Counted from the stretch's first letter, positions 8,284 through 18,668 are shown. The stretch: DNA of 64,000 nucleotides from Enterococcus crotali (GCF_000633635.1 NZ_AYPQ01000002.1:653442-717441); one strand, 5' to 3'. The notes: generated from the letters alone by a model not told the origin. Numbers and translations are program-made.

Positions 8284-10182
8284 ATGAATCAATTTAAAGC
8301 AGAATCTTATGATGTAATCGTAGTTGGAGCAGGACATGCGGGCTCAGAAGCAGCCTTAGCCTCTGCTCGGATGGGCAGCAAAACCTTACTTTTAACAATC
8401 AATTTAGATATGGTGGCCTTTATGCCATGCAACCCCTCTGTAGGAGGTCCAGCCAAAGGAGTCGTGGTGCGAGAAATCGATGCCTTAGGCGGCGAAATGG
8501 GTCATAATATAGACAAAACATACATCCAAATGCGGATGCTAAACACAGGAAAAGGTCCGGCCGTTCGCGCCTTGCGCGCCCAAGCGGACAAGCACGCTTA
8601 TGCTACTGAAATGAAGCACACGATCGAACGCACAGACAACTTATCATTACGCCAAGGAATCGTTGAGCGCTTGATCGTGGAAGATGGTATTTGCAAAGGA
8701 GTTGTCACAACAACAGGTGCACAATACCAAAGTAAAGCGGTGATCATTACAGCTGGAACAGCACTTCGCGGTGAAATCATCATCGGGGAACTAAAATATT
8801 CTTCAGGCCCCAATAATTCATTGCCATCGATTGGTTTAGCTGATCACTTGAAAGAATTAGGCTTAGAAATGGATCGTTTCAAAACTGGGACACCTCCTCG
8901 TGTAAAGGCTAGCACGATCGATTATTCTGTCACAGAAGAACAACCTGGCGATGAACAACCAAATCATTTTAGTTTCAGTACGCCAGATAGTGCTTATAAT
9001 TTGGATCAACGTTCTTGTTGGTTGACGTATACGAATGAAGGAACCCATGAAATCATTCAAGACAATCTACACCGCGCACCAATGTTTACAGGAATCGTAG
9101 AAGGTGTAGGCGCACGTTACTGCCCTTCGATCGAAGATAAAATCGTTCGTTTTTCTGACAAACCTCGTCATCAATTATTTTTAGAGCCAGAAGGATTGAA
9201 TACAGAAGAGGTTTACGTTCAAGGACTTTCCACTTCCTTACCAGAAGATGTTCAAACAGATATTCTACATTCAATTGAAGGATTGGAAAAAGCTGAAATG
9301 ATGCGTACAGGTTATGCGATCGAATATGATGTTGTTGTGCCGCACCAATTGCGTCCAACACTTGAAACGAAAGTGATCGATGGCTTATTTACAGCGGGTC
9401 AAACCAACGGTACCAGTGGCTATGAAGAAGCAGCAGGGCAAGGATTGATTGCTGGAATCAACGCTGCACTTAAAGTACAAGGGAAAGAACCGTTTGTCAT
9501 GAAACGCAGTGATGGCTATATCGGTGTGATGATCGATGACTTAGTAACCAAAGGAACAAATGAACCTTATCGTTTGCTAACGTCAAGAGCGGAATATCGT
9601 TTGATTTTACGTCATGATAATGCAGATTTACGTTTAACAGAGCAAGGATATGAGATTGGTTTAGTCAAAGAGGACCAATATACAGCGTATCTTGAAAAGA
9701 AAAAAGCAGTCGAAGCAGAGATTGCACGATTGAACTCAGTCAGAGTGAAGCCTACAGCGGACGTACAAGCGTTTTTAGAGGCGAAAGGTTCTGTTCCGTT
9801 GAAAGATGGGGTCTTAGCTGGAGACTTCTTAAAACGCCCAGAAATGAGCTATCATGAAGTGACACAATTTATCCCAGCTTCTGAAGTAGAACTGGATGAT
9901 AAAGTCATTGAGCAAGTTGAAATTCAACTGAAATATGAAGGGTATATCAAAAAAGCGTTAGAAAAAGTTGATAAACTAAAACGTATGGAAGCCAAACGAA
10001 TTCCAGAAAATATTGATTATGCTGCAATCAACGGGTTGGCAACAGAAGCCAAACAAAAATTGCAAAAAATCCAACCAGAAACGATTGCACAAGCAAGCCG
10101 AATCAGTGGGGTGAATCCAGCTGATGTATCGATTTTGATGGTGTATATCGAGCAAGGAAAGATAGCGAAAGTACAACCATAA
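8284..10182 (+). CDS. mnmG: tRNA uridine-5-carboxymethylaminomethyl modification enzyme (FAD)
   Basis: FAD- and NADH-dependent partner of MnmE in U34 modification. The 632-residue product has the Rossmann FAD-binding motif [19 protein letters not shown] at the N-terminus, the GidA signatures [13 protein letters not shown] and [37 protein letters not shown] for the second FAD contact, and the C-terminal GidA helical domain binding MnmE/tRNA. Length and motifs are those of the family. It is in an operon with mnmE and ends before a bidirectional terminator. Confidence 0.98.
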   Translation: MNQFKAESYDVIVVGAGHAGSEAALASARMGSKTLLLTINLDMVAFMPCNPSVGGPAKGVVVREIDALGGEMGHNIDKTYIQMRMLNTGKGPAVRALRAQADKHAYATEMKHTIERTDNLSLRQGIVERLIVEDGICKGVVTTTGAQYQSKAVIITAGTALRGEIIIGELKYSSGPNNSLPSIGLADHLKELGLEMDRFKTGTPPRVKASTIDYSVTEEQPGDEQPNHFSFSTPDSAYNLDQRSCWLTYTNEGTHEIIQDNLHRAPMFTGIVEGVGARYCPSIEDKIVRFSDKPRHQLFLEPEGLNTEEVYVQGLSTSLPEDVQTDILHSIEGLEKAEMMRTGYAIEYDVVVPHQLRPTLETKVIDGLFTAGQTNGTSGYEEAAGQGLIAGINAALKVQGKEPFVMKRSDGYIGVMIDDLVTKGTNEPYRLLTSRAEYRLILRHDNADLRLTEQGYEIGLVKEDQYTAYLEKKKAVEAEIARLNSVRVKPTADVQAFLEAKGSVPLKDGVLAGDFLKRPEMSYHEVTQFIPASEVELDDKVIEQVEIQLKYEGYIKKALEKVDKLKRMEAKRIPENIDYAAINGLATEAKQKLQKIQPETIAQASRISGVNPADVSILMVYIEQGKIAKVQP

Positions 10183-10308
10183 AATAGTGATGCAACAAGA
10201 TTACAAACTGTTCTATGAATCAAAAAAGCTATGGATTCAGAAAAAATTTTAAACAATTCATTATCAGTATAAGAATTATATAAATACTAATCATTATTTG
10301 CTAATACA

Positions 10309-10377
10309 AAAACCACATTCCCATGAAATGTTGATCTCGAATACCGAGTGTCAAATTTCATGAGGATGTGGTTTTTT
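10309..10377. terminator. Bidirectional terminator between mnmG and the RpiR gene
   Basis: Long hairpin with ACCACAT (10312-10318)/ATGTGGT (10366-10372), continued by CATGAAAT/ATTTCATG, with A-run and T-run on the two sides; it serves convergent genes. Confidence 0.9.
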
Positions 10378-10463
10378 ATTCTTGAAGTTAAAATAGCTAT
10401 CTAAAAACTACCAGTAACCAAAAACAGTCAATCATGCTTTTATGATACACAAGATGGAGCTAC

Positions 10464-11327
10464 CTACGTAGTACTAATATTATAGCGAATCTTCTTCAAA
10501 GAATCGGCATTTTGATCAAAATTATGATACATAATATTGGTGTATAGGATATCCATGACGGTTAAATAACTAATCCGAGAAGCTAATGATTCAGCACGAA
10601 ATAGTCCTTCTTCCGTTACAACGATAATGGCTTCGTCCGATAATCCTGCTAATTCTGAACCGCTGTTACCGGTCAAAGTGATCAGCTTTGCTTCGGTATT
10701 TTTTACCTGACGAGCTAGATTAATCGATTCTTTTGTTTTGCCAGAGTGAGAAAAAATAAACACACAATCTTCGCTGGTCAGTTTAGTGACAAAGCTTAGC
10801 TGCATATGATAGTCAAAAACATAATTACACCGATATTTGGTGCGAATAAACTTATGAAAACTGTCAAAAGCAACAATCGAAGAGCCACCTTGTCCAAAAA
10901 AATGTAAGGTTTTTGCAGAATACATTAGTGTCAAAACATTATCCAATAACTCTTTCGTTAAAAATTGTGTGGCATTACTTAAGGAATAAATATTGGCTTG
11001 TAAGACCTTTTTGGCAATATCGATACTGTTATCATCTGGTAAAATATCATCTGCACCGTTGACGGAATTGATGTTCTGAAAGGTCGGTTGATAATTGGAA
11101 TTTCGGGCAATATCAATCTTAAATTCCTGAAAACCAGAATAGCCAATTTTTTTAACGAATTGATAAACTGAAGATTGAGAAACACCGATTTCATTCGCTA
11201 GATTTTCTAATGTCATTTGAGCCAATAGTGCTTCTGATTGAACAAGATAATCTGAAATTTTTTCTTCTGTAATACTTAAACTTGGTCGTTTTATTCGAAT
11301 TCGCTGGTCAAGGTAATGATTTTTCAT
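10464..11327 (-). CDS. RpiR-family transcriptional regulator (HTH + SIS)
   Basis: Sugar-phosphate-responsive repressor or activator, divergent from the sugar-acid operon it most likely controls. The 287-residue product has an N-terminal HTH_6 domain (about 10-75: TLENLANEIGVSQSSVYQFVKKIGYSGFQEFK) and a C-terminal SIS sugar-phosphate-binding domain (about 120-250) with LHFFGQGGSSIVA and VFIFSHSGKTKESI. The start at 11327 is chosen because GGAGG lies 9 bases upstream; an ATG 8 codons earlier lacks a site. The ligand is probably a phosphorylated sugar acid, by inference from the neighbours. Confidence 0.9.
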   Translation of the reverse strand: MKNHYLDQRIRIKRPSLSITEEKISDYLVQSEALLAQMTLENLANEIGVSQSSVYQFVKKIGYSGFQEFKIDIARNSNYQPTFQNINSVNGADDILPDDNSIDIAKKVLQANIYSLSNATQFLTKELLDNVLTLMYSAKTLHFFGQGGSSIVAFDSFHKFIRTKYRCNYVFDYHMQLSFVTKLTSEDCVFIFSHSGKTKESINLARQVKNTEAKLITLTGNSGSELAGLSDEAIIVVTEEGLFRAESLASRISYLTVMDILYTNIMYHNFDQNADSLKKIRYNISTT

Positions 11328-11736
11328 AAGGAAGTTCCTCCAATCTTTCAACCTTTTTTACAAAATGAATGCCTTTTTATTATTAGTATAGACTTATTAT
11401 AGAGAAAAAAAATTAGAATTACAATTTCTCCTATCGGTCTGAAAAAATAAAACCTTAAAAAAGGGTCAAAAAAAATAAACAATCTTTTTTCTGAAAAGTT
11501 TATAAAGCCTTGAAAAAATCTTGAAGAGAGAAAATGAAAATAGGTCAGAATGTTCGAGCTAATCATCATTGTTTCCTTTCTTTTACATGAAAACAGAAAA
11601 AAAACTAGGACTATTTTTCCCCTGTTATGAGTGGATTTTCCTTAGGTAATAAAAAATATTTTTATTTAATGTATTCATTTACATTTTTTTTTTTATCTAT
11701 TATGATGGGTGTATCAAAAAGGCAGGTGAGGAAAAA
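11328..11736. promoter_or_regulatory. Divergent regulatory region of the sugar-acid operon
   Basis: 409 bp of very AT-rich DNA between the RpiR gene and the operon. A promoter for the operon is visible: TTTACA (11679-11684), 16 bp, TATGAT (11701-11706). The T11 run inside the spacer may make it helix-phase sensitive. No clear RpiR palindrome or cre box could be picked out by eye. Confidence 0.6.
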
Positions 11737-12636
11737 ATGATTATTGGATTTATTGGTCTTGGGAAGATGGGGTTGAACATGGCATTGAATGTTCAAGCGC
11801 AAGGTTGGGAAATAATTGGCTACGATGTAAACAACGAGGCAAGAGAAACAGCTAAGCAAAAAGGTCTTTCGGTAGTGGATTCTTTAGATAATTTATTGAA
11901 AGCGCTTAATAAAAAGAAGGTGATAATTTTAAGCACGCCAGCGGGCACGATCACTAATCGATTGGTAGCAGAACTTACAGAAGTCATGAAGTCAGAAGAC
12001 ATCATCGTAGATAGCGGTAATTCAAATTTTCATGATAGTGTATCGAATGCAGAAAAAGCCAAAGTAAAAGGCATTTATTTCATTGATTGCGGTACTTCTG
12101 GTGGTTTAAAAGGGGCTCGTGATGGAGCTTGTTTAATGGTTGGTGGCGAAAAAGAAGCGGTGTCTGTGTTGGAACCCTTTTTTAAAGATTTAGCTTGTGA
12201 GAATGGCTATCTTTATGCAGGAACATCAGGAGCAGGGCACTATTTAAAAATGGTTCACAATGGCATCGAATACGCGATGATGCAGGCGATGGGGGAAGGG
12301 TTTAACTTGTTAGAAGCTTCGGATTATTCATTTGCACTGGATGAGGTGGCAAGTGTTTGGAACCATGGCTCAATTATCGAAGCACGTTTAATGGGGTTAG
12401 CAGCTGATATCTTTTCAGAAGATCCCGCATTAGCCAGCTTAGAAGGAAAAGTTGCTTCAAATGGGGAAGCGAAATGGATGATCGAAGAAGCACTACGATT
12501 AGAAATACCCGTTCCAACAACGGCATTGTCGTTATTTGCTCGTAATGAAAGCATGTTAACGAATCATTTTTCTAACAAGGTAGTTGCCTCTTTGCGTCAA
12601 GGCTTTGGTGGTCACGCAGTTGTAAAAAGTCAGTAA
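11737..12636 (+). CDS. 6-phosphogluconate dehydrogenase-like protein (short, GndA/YqeC type)
   Basis: NAD(P)-dependent oxidative decarboxylase of the short 6PGDH class (about 300 residues rather than 470). It has the N-terminal Rossmann motif GFIGLGKMGLNMA, the 6PGDH signatures IIVDSGNSNFHDS and IDCGTSGGLKGARDGACLMVGG, and the catalytic Lys-x2-His-Asn segment LKMVHNGIEYAMMQ. It is the first gene of a nine-gene operon. It would convert 6-phosphogluconate to ribulose 5-phosphate and CO2, though an epimeric aldonate phosphate is equally possible given the UxuA-like gene downstream. Confidence 0.88.
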   Translation: MIIGFIGLGKMGLNMALNVQAQGWEIIGYDVNNEARETAKQKGLSVVDSLDNLLKALNKKKVIILSTPAGTITNRLVAELTEVMKSEDIIVDSGNSNFHDSVSNAEKAKVKGIYFIDCGTSGGLKGARDGACLMVGGEKEAVSVLEPFFKDLACENGYLYAGTSGAGHYLKMVHNGIEYAMMQAMGEGFNLLEASDYSFALDEVASVWNHGSIIEARLMGLAADIFSEDPALASLEGKVASNGEAKWMIEEALRLEIPVPTTALSLFARNESMLTNHFSNKVVASLRQGFGGHAVVKSQ

Positions 12637-12648
12637 AGGAGTTTGATC

Positions 12649-13650
12649 ATGTCAAAAGAACAGAAGATCGCAATAGTGAATTCAAGTAGTTTTGGCGAAA
12701 TTTTTCCAGAACATCTGGCTCGATTAGAAAAACTTGGAGTCGTTGAACATTTTATAGTAGATAGTGAAATTGGTGGTAAAGAGTTGGCTGAATTGTTACA
12801 CGGATACACGATGATCATCGCCAGTGTTACCCCATTTTTTACAGCAGAATTTTTCCAATACAAAGATGAACTGCTATTAATTTCTCGTCATGGCATTGGC
12901 TACAATAACATCGATTTAGAAGCGGCGAAAAAACACAATACGATTGTTTCTATCATTCCAGCATTGGTTGAACGAGATGCTGTCGCTGAGAATAATATCA
13001 CGAATTTATTAGCTGTTTTACGACGGACAGTCGCAGCAGATTTAAGTGTTAAAGCAGACCAATGGGAGAAACGTGCCCACTTTGTTGGTCGAACATTGTT
13101 TAATAAAACCGTAGGCGTTATTGGGGTTGGTAATACAGGGAGTTGCGTGGTTGAAGCATTGAGAAATGGGTTTCGTTGTGAGGTGTTAGCCTATGATCCT
13201 TATAAATCACAAACGTATTTACAAAGTTATGGGGCGAAAAAAGTTGATTTAGACACGTTATTAACCTCTGCAGATATTATCTGTTTATGTGCCAATTTAA
13301 CAGACGAAAGTTACCATATAATCGGTGAAACAGAAATTGCAAAAATGAAAGATGGGGTCTATCTCTCAAACAGTGCACGTGGCGCATTAATTGATGAAAA
13401 AGCAATGATTCTAGGCTTGCGTTCAGGGAAAATCGCTGGGTTTGGTACCGATGTTTTAGAAGAAGAACCTGGTCGAAAAAACCATCCTTATCTCTCTTTT
13501 GAAAACGTAGTAATGACGCCACATACATCTGCTTATACGATGGAATGTTTGCAAGCAATGGGGGAAAAATGTGTTCGAGATGTGGAAGATGTTGCAGATG
13601 GTATTTTACCGCAACGAGCCGTTCAAGCAGTTAGTCGTTATGTCAGCTAA
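12649..13650 (+). CDS. D-isomer-specific 2-hydroxyacid dehydrogenase
   Basis: NAD-dependent D-2-hydroxyacid dehydrogenase of the SerA/GyaR superfamily, 333 residues. Visible are the substrate-domain motif LLISRHGIGYNNIDLEAA, the nucleotide-binding VGVIGVGNTGSCVVEAL followed by an acidic DP, the Arg region LSNSARGALIDEKAM, GFGTDVLEEEPG with the catalytic Glu, and the catalytic His in VVMTPHTSAYT. ATG 12649 follows an AAAGGAG site; an in-frame TTG two codons earlier is not needed. In this operon it may reduce or oxidise a keto/hydroxy acid intermediate. The substrate is not known. Confidence 0.88.
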   Translation: MSKEQKIAIVNSSSFGEIFPEHLARLEKLGVVEHFIVDSEIGGKELAELLHGYTMIIASVTPFFTAEFFQYKDELLLISRHGIGYNNIDLEAAKKHNTIVSIIPALVERDAVAENNITNLLAVLRRTVAADLSVKADQWEKRAHFVGRTLFNKTVGVIGVGNTGSCVVEALRNGFRCEVLAYDPYKSQTYLQSYGAKKVDLDTLLTSADIICLCANLTDESYHIIGETEIAKMKDGVYLSNSARGALIDEKAMILGLRSGKIAGFGTDVLEEEPGRKNHPYLSFENVVMTPHTSAYTMECLQAMGEKCVRDVEDVADGILPQRAVQAVSRYVS

Positions 13651-13665
13651 AAGAGGAGGATGAAG

Positions 13666-14772
13666 ATGTTAACAGATTTAAAAGTCAAAGTGGGGCCGCA
13701 ATTTTATCGTTATCATGAAGGAGCGTTAGATACTGTCCCGCAATTATTGGAAGAATATCATGCTAAAAGAATTTTAGTGGTCCATGGTTCACTATCTTTT
13801 GAAAAAGCTCAGCCTTTTTTAACTTTTTTGTCAGATGAACGTTATCAATTTTTTTATCATTCTTATACAGGTGAATGTAGCTATTATGGGGCAGAGTTGA
13901 TTACAGATCAGATCAAAAGCCATGAGATCGACTTTATGATTGGTGTCGGTGGTGGTAAATTAGCCGATTTGGTCGGTTATGCAGCACATCTTAATGATTT
14001 GAATTTTGGTGTTATCCCGACTTTAGCGAGTAATTGTGCTCCTTGGACACCTTTAGCAGTGATGTATAAAGAAAATGGTGCAGCCGAAGGAAAAACAGAA
14101 CATTTCTTTCGACAAGCGGCATTTTTAATCACAGATCCACGATTGGTCATCGATGCTCCTAGAGATTATTTTATTGCAGGATTAGCTGATACATTGGCGA
14201 AGTGGTATGAATCAGAAAGTATTTTACGACAAGAAAAATTACAAGACGAACCGTTTTTAGAATTGGCTGGTGCAACGGCTAAGCTTTGTCAGGAAGCGAT
14301 TATGCGTGATTCGGTCGCTGCTTTGAACGCAATGGATAATAGAAAAGTAACGCCAGAATTTGTTCACCTTTCAGAAATTATTTTTGCGGTTTCAGGATTA
14401 GTTGGTGGGTTAGGTGATAAATATGCTCGGAATGCTGCGGCACACGCGATGCATGATGCAATGAGTAAGTTTTTATCAAACAGTCACGATTTCTTGCATG
14501 GTGAAAAAGTCGCCTATGGTATTTTTTATCAATTAGCATTAGAACAAAAGTGGTCGGTAATTGATGATTTAATCCCTTTTTATCAAGACATGCACTTGCC
14601 TATGTCGTTGGAACAAATGGGGTTATATCCAGAAGATACAGATGTTTTGCAAGCAATGGTTCAATTTATTGATTCAAAAGAAAAGGTTCATTTAATTCCG
14701 ATCACTATTTCTGAAAAAACATTGCAACAAGGAATTGAAGACCTAGAAAAATATATCCGAGAACAAGGATAA
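13666..14772 (+). CDS. Iron-containing alcohol/glycerol dehydrogenase-like oxidoreductase
   Basis: A 368-residue member of the Fe-ADH/glycerol dehydrogenase fold related to the hydroxycarboxylate dehydrogenase (YbdH) branch. It has an NAD-binding GVGGGKLADLVGYA motif and metal-ligand positions in the second half: Asp in GLADTLAKWYES, His in AAAHAMHDAM, and His in DFLHGEKVAYG. ATG 13666 is preferred to 13660, which abuts the GAGGAGG site. It probably interconverts a 2-keto and 2-hydroxy acid, or a keto sugar acid, in the pathway. It is tightly spaced with its neighbours. Confidence 0.85.
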   Translation: MLTDLKVKVGPQFYRYHEGALDTVPQLLEEYHAKRILVVHGSLSFEKAQPFLTFLSDERYQFFYHSYTGECSYYGAELITDQIKSHEIDFMIGVGGGKLADLVGYAAHLNDLNFGVIPTLASNCAPWTPLAVMYKENGAAEGKTEHFFRQAAFLITDPRLVIDAPRDYFIAGLADTLAKWYESESILRQEKLQDEPFLELAGATAKLCQEAIMRDSVAALNAMDNRKVTPEFVHLSEIIFAVSGLVGGLGDKYARNAAAHAMHDAMSKFLSNSHDFLHGEKVAYGIFYQLALEQKWSVIDDLIPFYQDMHLPMSLEQMGLYPEDTDVLQAMVQFIDSKEKVHLIPITISEKTLQQGIEDLEKYIREQG

Positions 14773-14784
14773 GGAGGAGGAACT

Positions 14785-15624
14785 ATGGAAACTTTAAGTG
14801 TTTTACAAAGTTTGATAATGGCGCTTTGGGTAGCGGCAATTATGTCAAGATGGCTTGGAGGAGGTGCAACATTAACGTTACGTTTTTCACCTTTAATGAC
14901 CGGATTAGTTGCTGGTTTAGTGATGGGGGATGTGCCAAAAGCAATGATTGTCACAGCGGCCCTGCAAATGATCTATATGGGTGTGTTTTCTCCTGGCGGC
15001 TCGATGCCGGCGGAACCATCGATTGCGGCAGCGATCGCCGTTCCAGTTGCTTTATTAGGAAATTTAAAACCAGAAGCAGCAATTGCTGTAGCGGTACCTG
15101 TGGGACTTTTAGGAAGTTATTTATATCAATTCCGTTTCTTTATTAATACATTTTTAGGGAAATACACTGACCGAGCAGTTGCAGAGTTAAACTCGAAAAA
15201 AATTGCGCGTTCGATCATCTGGTACCCAACGATTGCATCATTTATTTTATTCGTTCCGTTAGTGTTTTTTGCTCTTTATTTAGGTGCACCAGTGATTGCA
15301 GATATTATCAAGGCATTAGAAGGAACAGTGGTTATTCATGTATTAGAAGTAGTCGGCGGCGGGCTAGCGGCGATCGGGATTGCGACAACGGTTTATGTTA
15401 TTGGACGTAAAGACTTCTTGGTCTTCTTCTTCCTAGCTTATTTCATGAGTATTGTCTTTAAATCATTAGAAATCACGATGGTGACTTATGCAATCTTCGG
15501 TGTTATTATCGCGTTAATTTTTGTTCAAGTTCAAAAAGGCAAATCTGTTGTGACAGAAAGTGCTGTTTCCAACCATTCATCTGCCGATTTTGATGATGAC
15601 GACGATTACGATGACGGATTTTAG
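14785..15624 (+). CDS. PTS mannose/sorbose-family EIIC
   Basis: Membrane channel subunit of a mannose-family PTS permease. The 279-residue product has about seven to eight hydrophobic segments and the family signature around ALQMIYMGVFSPGGSMPAEP followed by an Ala-rich repeat. The C-terminus carries a strikingly acidic tail (DFDDDDDYDDGF). EIID, EIIB and EIIA follow in order, so this is a complete transporter that imports and phosphorylates its substrate. The context says the cargo is a sugar acid. Confidence 0.93.
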   Translation: METLSVLQSLIMALWVAAIMSRWLGGGATLTLRFSPLMTGLVAGLVMGDVPKAMIVTAALQMIYMGVFSPGGSMPAEPSIAAAIAVPVALLGNLKPEAAIAVAVPVGLLGSYLYQFRFFINTFLGKYTDRAVAELNSKKIARSIIWYPTIASFILFVPLVFFALYLGAPVIADIIKALEGTVVIHVLEVVGGGLAAIGIATTVYVIGRKDFLVFFFLAYFMSIVFKSLEITMVTYAIFGVIIALIFVQVQKGKSVVTESAVSNHSSADFDDDDDYDDGF

Positions 15625-15644
15625 GAAAAAAGGAGGAACTAAAA

Positions 15645-16517
15645 ATGACGGAAACAACAGAAAAAATGGTCCCGAAAACAACGGCTTTGGCACCAGAAGA
15701 AATTACAAATAAAGATGTAACAAAAGCTTATCTTCGTTGGCATTTTGCCAATGAAATTCCACATTCATTTGAACGTTATCTGGCACCATCATTGCTTTAC
15801 GCAATGATGCCACTTTTGAAAAAGTTATACAAAGATGATGAACAATTAAAAGCAGCTTACATGCGTCAGTTACTTTTCTTCAATACGCAGTTAAGTTGGG
15901 GCGGCGGTGTCATTACTGGGTTGATGGCGTCAATGGAACAAGAGCGCGCCAAAGAAGAATATGAAAAACGCGAGATCATGATGCAAGATGATTTAATGTA
16001 TAACACAAAAGCTGGGTTGATGGGGGCCTTGGCAGGCATTGGTGATGCGATCGACTCTGGAACTGTGCAATATATTTTTATTGCCATTGCGGTTCCGTGG
16101 GCACAACAAGGAAGTGCATTAGGGGCGATCTTTCCATTTATCGCATTTGCTTTATATCAAGTGTTATTAGGCGTTTTCTTTGCCAGATCATCCTTTAAAA
16201 TGGGACGAAATGCAACGGGGTTAATGCAAAGTGCGGGGATTCAAAAGGCGATTGAAATGTTATCTGTTCTCGGCCTGTTTATGATGGGGATTTTAGCTGG
16301 AAACTATGTCAAAGTTTCTTCAACATTACAATTTAAGCTTTCTGGGCGTGAATTCGTTGTTCAAGATATTTTGGATCAAATTGTACCGGGACTATTACCA
16401 TTAGCAGTTGTGATGGGTGTGTATTGGTTCTATACGAAAAAAGGTCTAAAAGTAACACAAGCATTATTGTGGCTCACAGGTATTTTAATTGTTTTGGCCG
16501 CAGTTGGTATTTTATAA
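15645..16517 (+). CDS. PTS mannose/sorbose-family EIID
   Basis: Second membrane subunit of the permease, 290 residues. The N-terminal half is largely cytosolic with the EIID motif RQLLFFNTQLSWGGGVITGLMASMEQERA, followed by GLMGALAGIGDAIDSGTVQYI and then three to four membrane helices at the C-terminal half. It starts at ATG 15645 with AAGGAGG. It sits between EIIC and EIIB. Confidence 0.94.
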   Translation: MTETTEKMVPKTTALAPEEITNKDVTKAYLRWHFANEIPHSFERYLAPSLLYAMMPLLKKLYKDDEQLKAAYMRQLLFFNTQLSWGGGVITGLMASMEQERAKEEYEKREIMMQDDLMYNTKAGLMGALAGIGDAIDSGTVQYIFIAIAVPWAQQGSALGAIFPFIAFALYQVLLGVFFARSSFKMGRNATGLMQSAGIQKAIEMLSVLGLFMMGILAGNYVKVSSTLQFKLSGREFVVQDILDQIVPGLLPLAVVMGVYWFYTKKGLKVTQALLWLTGILIVLAAVGIL

Positions 16518-16538
16518 AAAGAAGAGGACGTGAAAAAA

Positions 16539-17045
16539 ATGGGTGTAGTAAATTTAGCACGTGTGGATGAGCGTTTGATCCATGGACAAGTAATGATGAC
16601 ATTATCACAAAAAAGTGGTGTCAATTCAATTTTCGTAGTGGATGAGATTGTGGCAAAAGATAAATTTATGCGGGATTTATACAAAAGTGCGGGTAGCCGC
16701 ACCGGGCAAAAAACAATTGTCGTTACACCAGAAAAAGCCAAATTTTATTGGGATGAATACAATTTCAAAGAGTATAACTGTATTTTAATTGCTAAAACAG
16801 TTGGAGTTATTTATGACTTGGTAAAACATGGAGTACCGATGAAAGAGTTAAATATTGGTGGAATTGCACAAAAAAATCCAGAAAAAGATTTATTCGTTAC
16901 AAAATCAGTCTATTTAAACAAAGAAGATGCTGAAAAATTAAAAGATATGCACGATAACTATGGGGTAGAAGATATTTATTTCCAAGCAACACCCTCTGCA
17001 GCAAAAACAAGTTTAAAAGACGTATTAGGAAATTTTGATTTGTAA
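16539..17045 (+). CDS. PTS mannose/sorbose-family EIIB
   Basis: Cytoplasmic phospho-carrier that passes phosphate from EIIA to the incoming substrate. The 168-residue product has the active-site histidine at H15 in the signature RVDERLIHGQV and the family C-terminal region LNIGGIAQKNPEKDLF. ATG 16539 is preferred because an in-frame GTG at 16530 is only two bases from the GAGG element. EIIA follows after a 69-bp gap. Confidence 0.93.
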   Translation: MGVVNLARVDERLIHGQVMMTLSQKSGVNSIFVVDEIVAKDKFMRDLYKSAGSRTGQKTIVVTPEKAKFYWDEYNFKEYNCILIAKTVGVIYDLVKHGVPMKELNIGGIAQKNPEKDLFVTKSVYLNKEDAEKLKDMHDNYGVEDIYFQATPSAAKTSLKDVLGNFDL

Positions 17046-17114
17046 AACAAAGGTAAAAATAGGCCATTTTAAGGTCAGTTAAATAACCTCAATAAAATCA
17101 AAGGAGGAACAATT

Positions 17115-17564
17115 ATGCTGGGAATTGTGATTGCAACACATGGTGCATTAAGTGATGGAGCAAAAGATGCTGCTACCGTTATCATGGGAGCAACAGAAAA
17201 CATTGAAACAGTAAATTTAAATAGTGGAGATGACGTACAAGCATTAGGTGGGCAAATCAAAAAAGCAATTGAAACAGTGAATCAAGAGGATGGTGTGTTG
17301 GTTTTAGTTGATTTACTAAGTGCGAGTCCATACAATCAAGCTGTTTTAGTGATCAATGAATTGGAGCCAACTGTCCAAAAAGCTATTTATGTTGTTAGTG
17401 GCACGAATTTACCAATGATTTTAGAAGCCATTAATCATCAATTATTAGGTACACCTATCGCAGAAGCAGCTCAAGCTGTTGTGGCACAAGGCAAAGAGAG
17501 CGTACAAACGTGGGATATTTCCATGGTAACAACGGCAGTTGATGACGATGAGGATGATTTTTAA
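17115..17564 (+). CDS. PTS mannose-family EIIA
   Basis: Phospho-carrier accepting phosphate from HPr; the phosphorylated residue is H9 in [12 protein letters not shown]. The 149-residue product has the Man-EIIA fold with [14 protein letters not shown] and [16 protein letters not shown]. Like the EIIC of this operon it ends in an acidic tail (AVDDDEDDF). EIIA is a separate polypeptide rather than an EIIAB fusion. Confidence 0.94.
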   Translation: MLGIVIATHGALSDGAKDAATVIMGATENIETVNLNSGDDVQALGGQIKKAIETVNQEDGVLVLVDLLSASPYNQAVLVINELEPTVQKAIYVVSGTNLPMILEAINHQLLGTPIAEAAQAVVAQGKESVQTWDISMVTTAVDDDEDDF

Positions 17565-17579
17565 TGGAGGAAGCAAAGG

Positions 17580-18662
17580 ATGAGCGCAATGAAATGGGGA
17601 TTTAGATGGTATGGCACTGAAGGAGATGCCATTCCATTAAAACATATCCGACAAATTCCAGGAATTACTGGAATCGTTGGAACATTATTAAATAAACTAC
17701 CTGGAGATGTTTGGTCTGTAGAAGAAATCCAAGCATTAAAACAATCCGTTGAAAAAGAAGGGTTGGAATTACTAGGAATCGAAAGCGTAGCTATTCATGA
17801 TGCTATTAAAGCTGGTACGCCAGAGCGGGATTTGTATATCGATCATTATATTCAAACATTACGTAATTTAGGGAAATGCGGTATTTCTTTAGTTTGCTAC
17901 AGTTTTAAACCAATTTTTGGTTGGGCCAAAACGGATTTGGCTTATGAAAATGAAGACGGCAGTTTATCCTTGCTTTTTGACCAAGCTATTGTGGAAAATA
18001 TGCAGCCGGAAGATATGTATCAATTGATTCATAGTCAATCAAAAGGCTTTCGATTACCTGGTTGGGAAGAAGAACGGTTGCACCAATTTCAAGAATTAAA
18101 AGCAATGTATGAAGGAGTAACCGAAGAAGATTTAGTTGAAAATCTACGCTATTTCTTAGAGAGAGTCATTCCAGTTTGTGAAGAAGAAGATATCAAAATG
18201 GGTATCCATCCCGACGATCCACCTTGGGAAATCTTTGGTTTGCCAAGAATTACAAAGAACTTAGCAGATTTGAAACGAATTTTATCTCTAGTCGATTCAT
18301 CAGCAAACGGCATCACTTTTTGTACAGGATCTCTTGGTGCAGATCCAACCAATGATTTGCCTACCATGATTCGTGAAATAGGTGCCAGAATTAATTTTGT
18401 TCATTTCCGGAATGTAAAGTTTTTAGGAGATCATCGATTTGAAGAAACAGCTCATCCAAGTGTTGCAGGTTCTTTAGATATGTCTGCTCTGATGCAAGCT
18501 TTAGTCGACGTTGGATACGAAGGAGTGATTCGTCCAGACCACGGTCGCGCAATCTGGGATGAGAATGCGATGCCTGGCTATGGCTTATATGACCGAGCAA
18601 TGGGTTTAACGTATATTCAAGGACTTTATGAAGCAACCAAAGCAAATGAAAATAGGAAGTGA
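17580..18662 (+). CDS. uxuA: Mannonate dehydratase-family protein
   Basis: Family reaction: D-mannonate to 2-keto-3-deoxygluconate. The 360-residue TIM-barrel product starts MSAMKWGFRWYGTEGDAIPL and contains IESVAIHDAIKAGTPERD, the metal-binding stretch MGIHPDDPPWEIFGLPRI, and TFCTGSLGADPTNDLP with the conserved Cys, all UxuA hallmarks. Because the operon imports via a PTS and has KDPG aldolase but no KDG kinase, this enzyme may act on a 6-phosphorylated aldonate to give KDPG directly. That is inference. Confidence 0.9.
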   Translation: MSAMKWGFRWYGTEGDAIPLKHIRQIPGITGIVGTLLNKLPGDVWSVEEIQALKQSVEKEGLELLGIESVAIHDAIKAGTPERDLYIDHYIQTLRNLGKCGISLVCYSFKPIFGWAKTDLAYENEDGSLSLLFDQAIVENMQPEDMYQLIHSQSKGFRLPGWEEERLHQFQELKAMYEGVTEEDLVENLRYFLERVIPVCEEEDIKMGIHPDDPPWEIFGLPRITKNLADLKRILSLVDSSANGITFCTGSLGADPTNDLPTMIREIGARINFVHFRNVKFLGDHRFEETAHPSVAGSLDMSALMQALVDVGYEGVIRPDHGRAIWDENAMPGYGLYDRAMGLTYIQGLYEATKANENRK

Positions 18663-18668
18663 CAAAGA

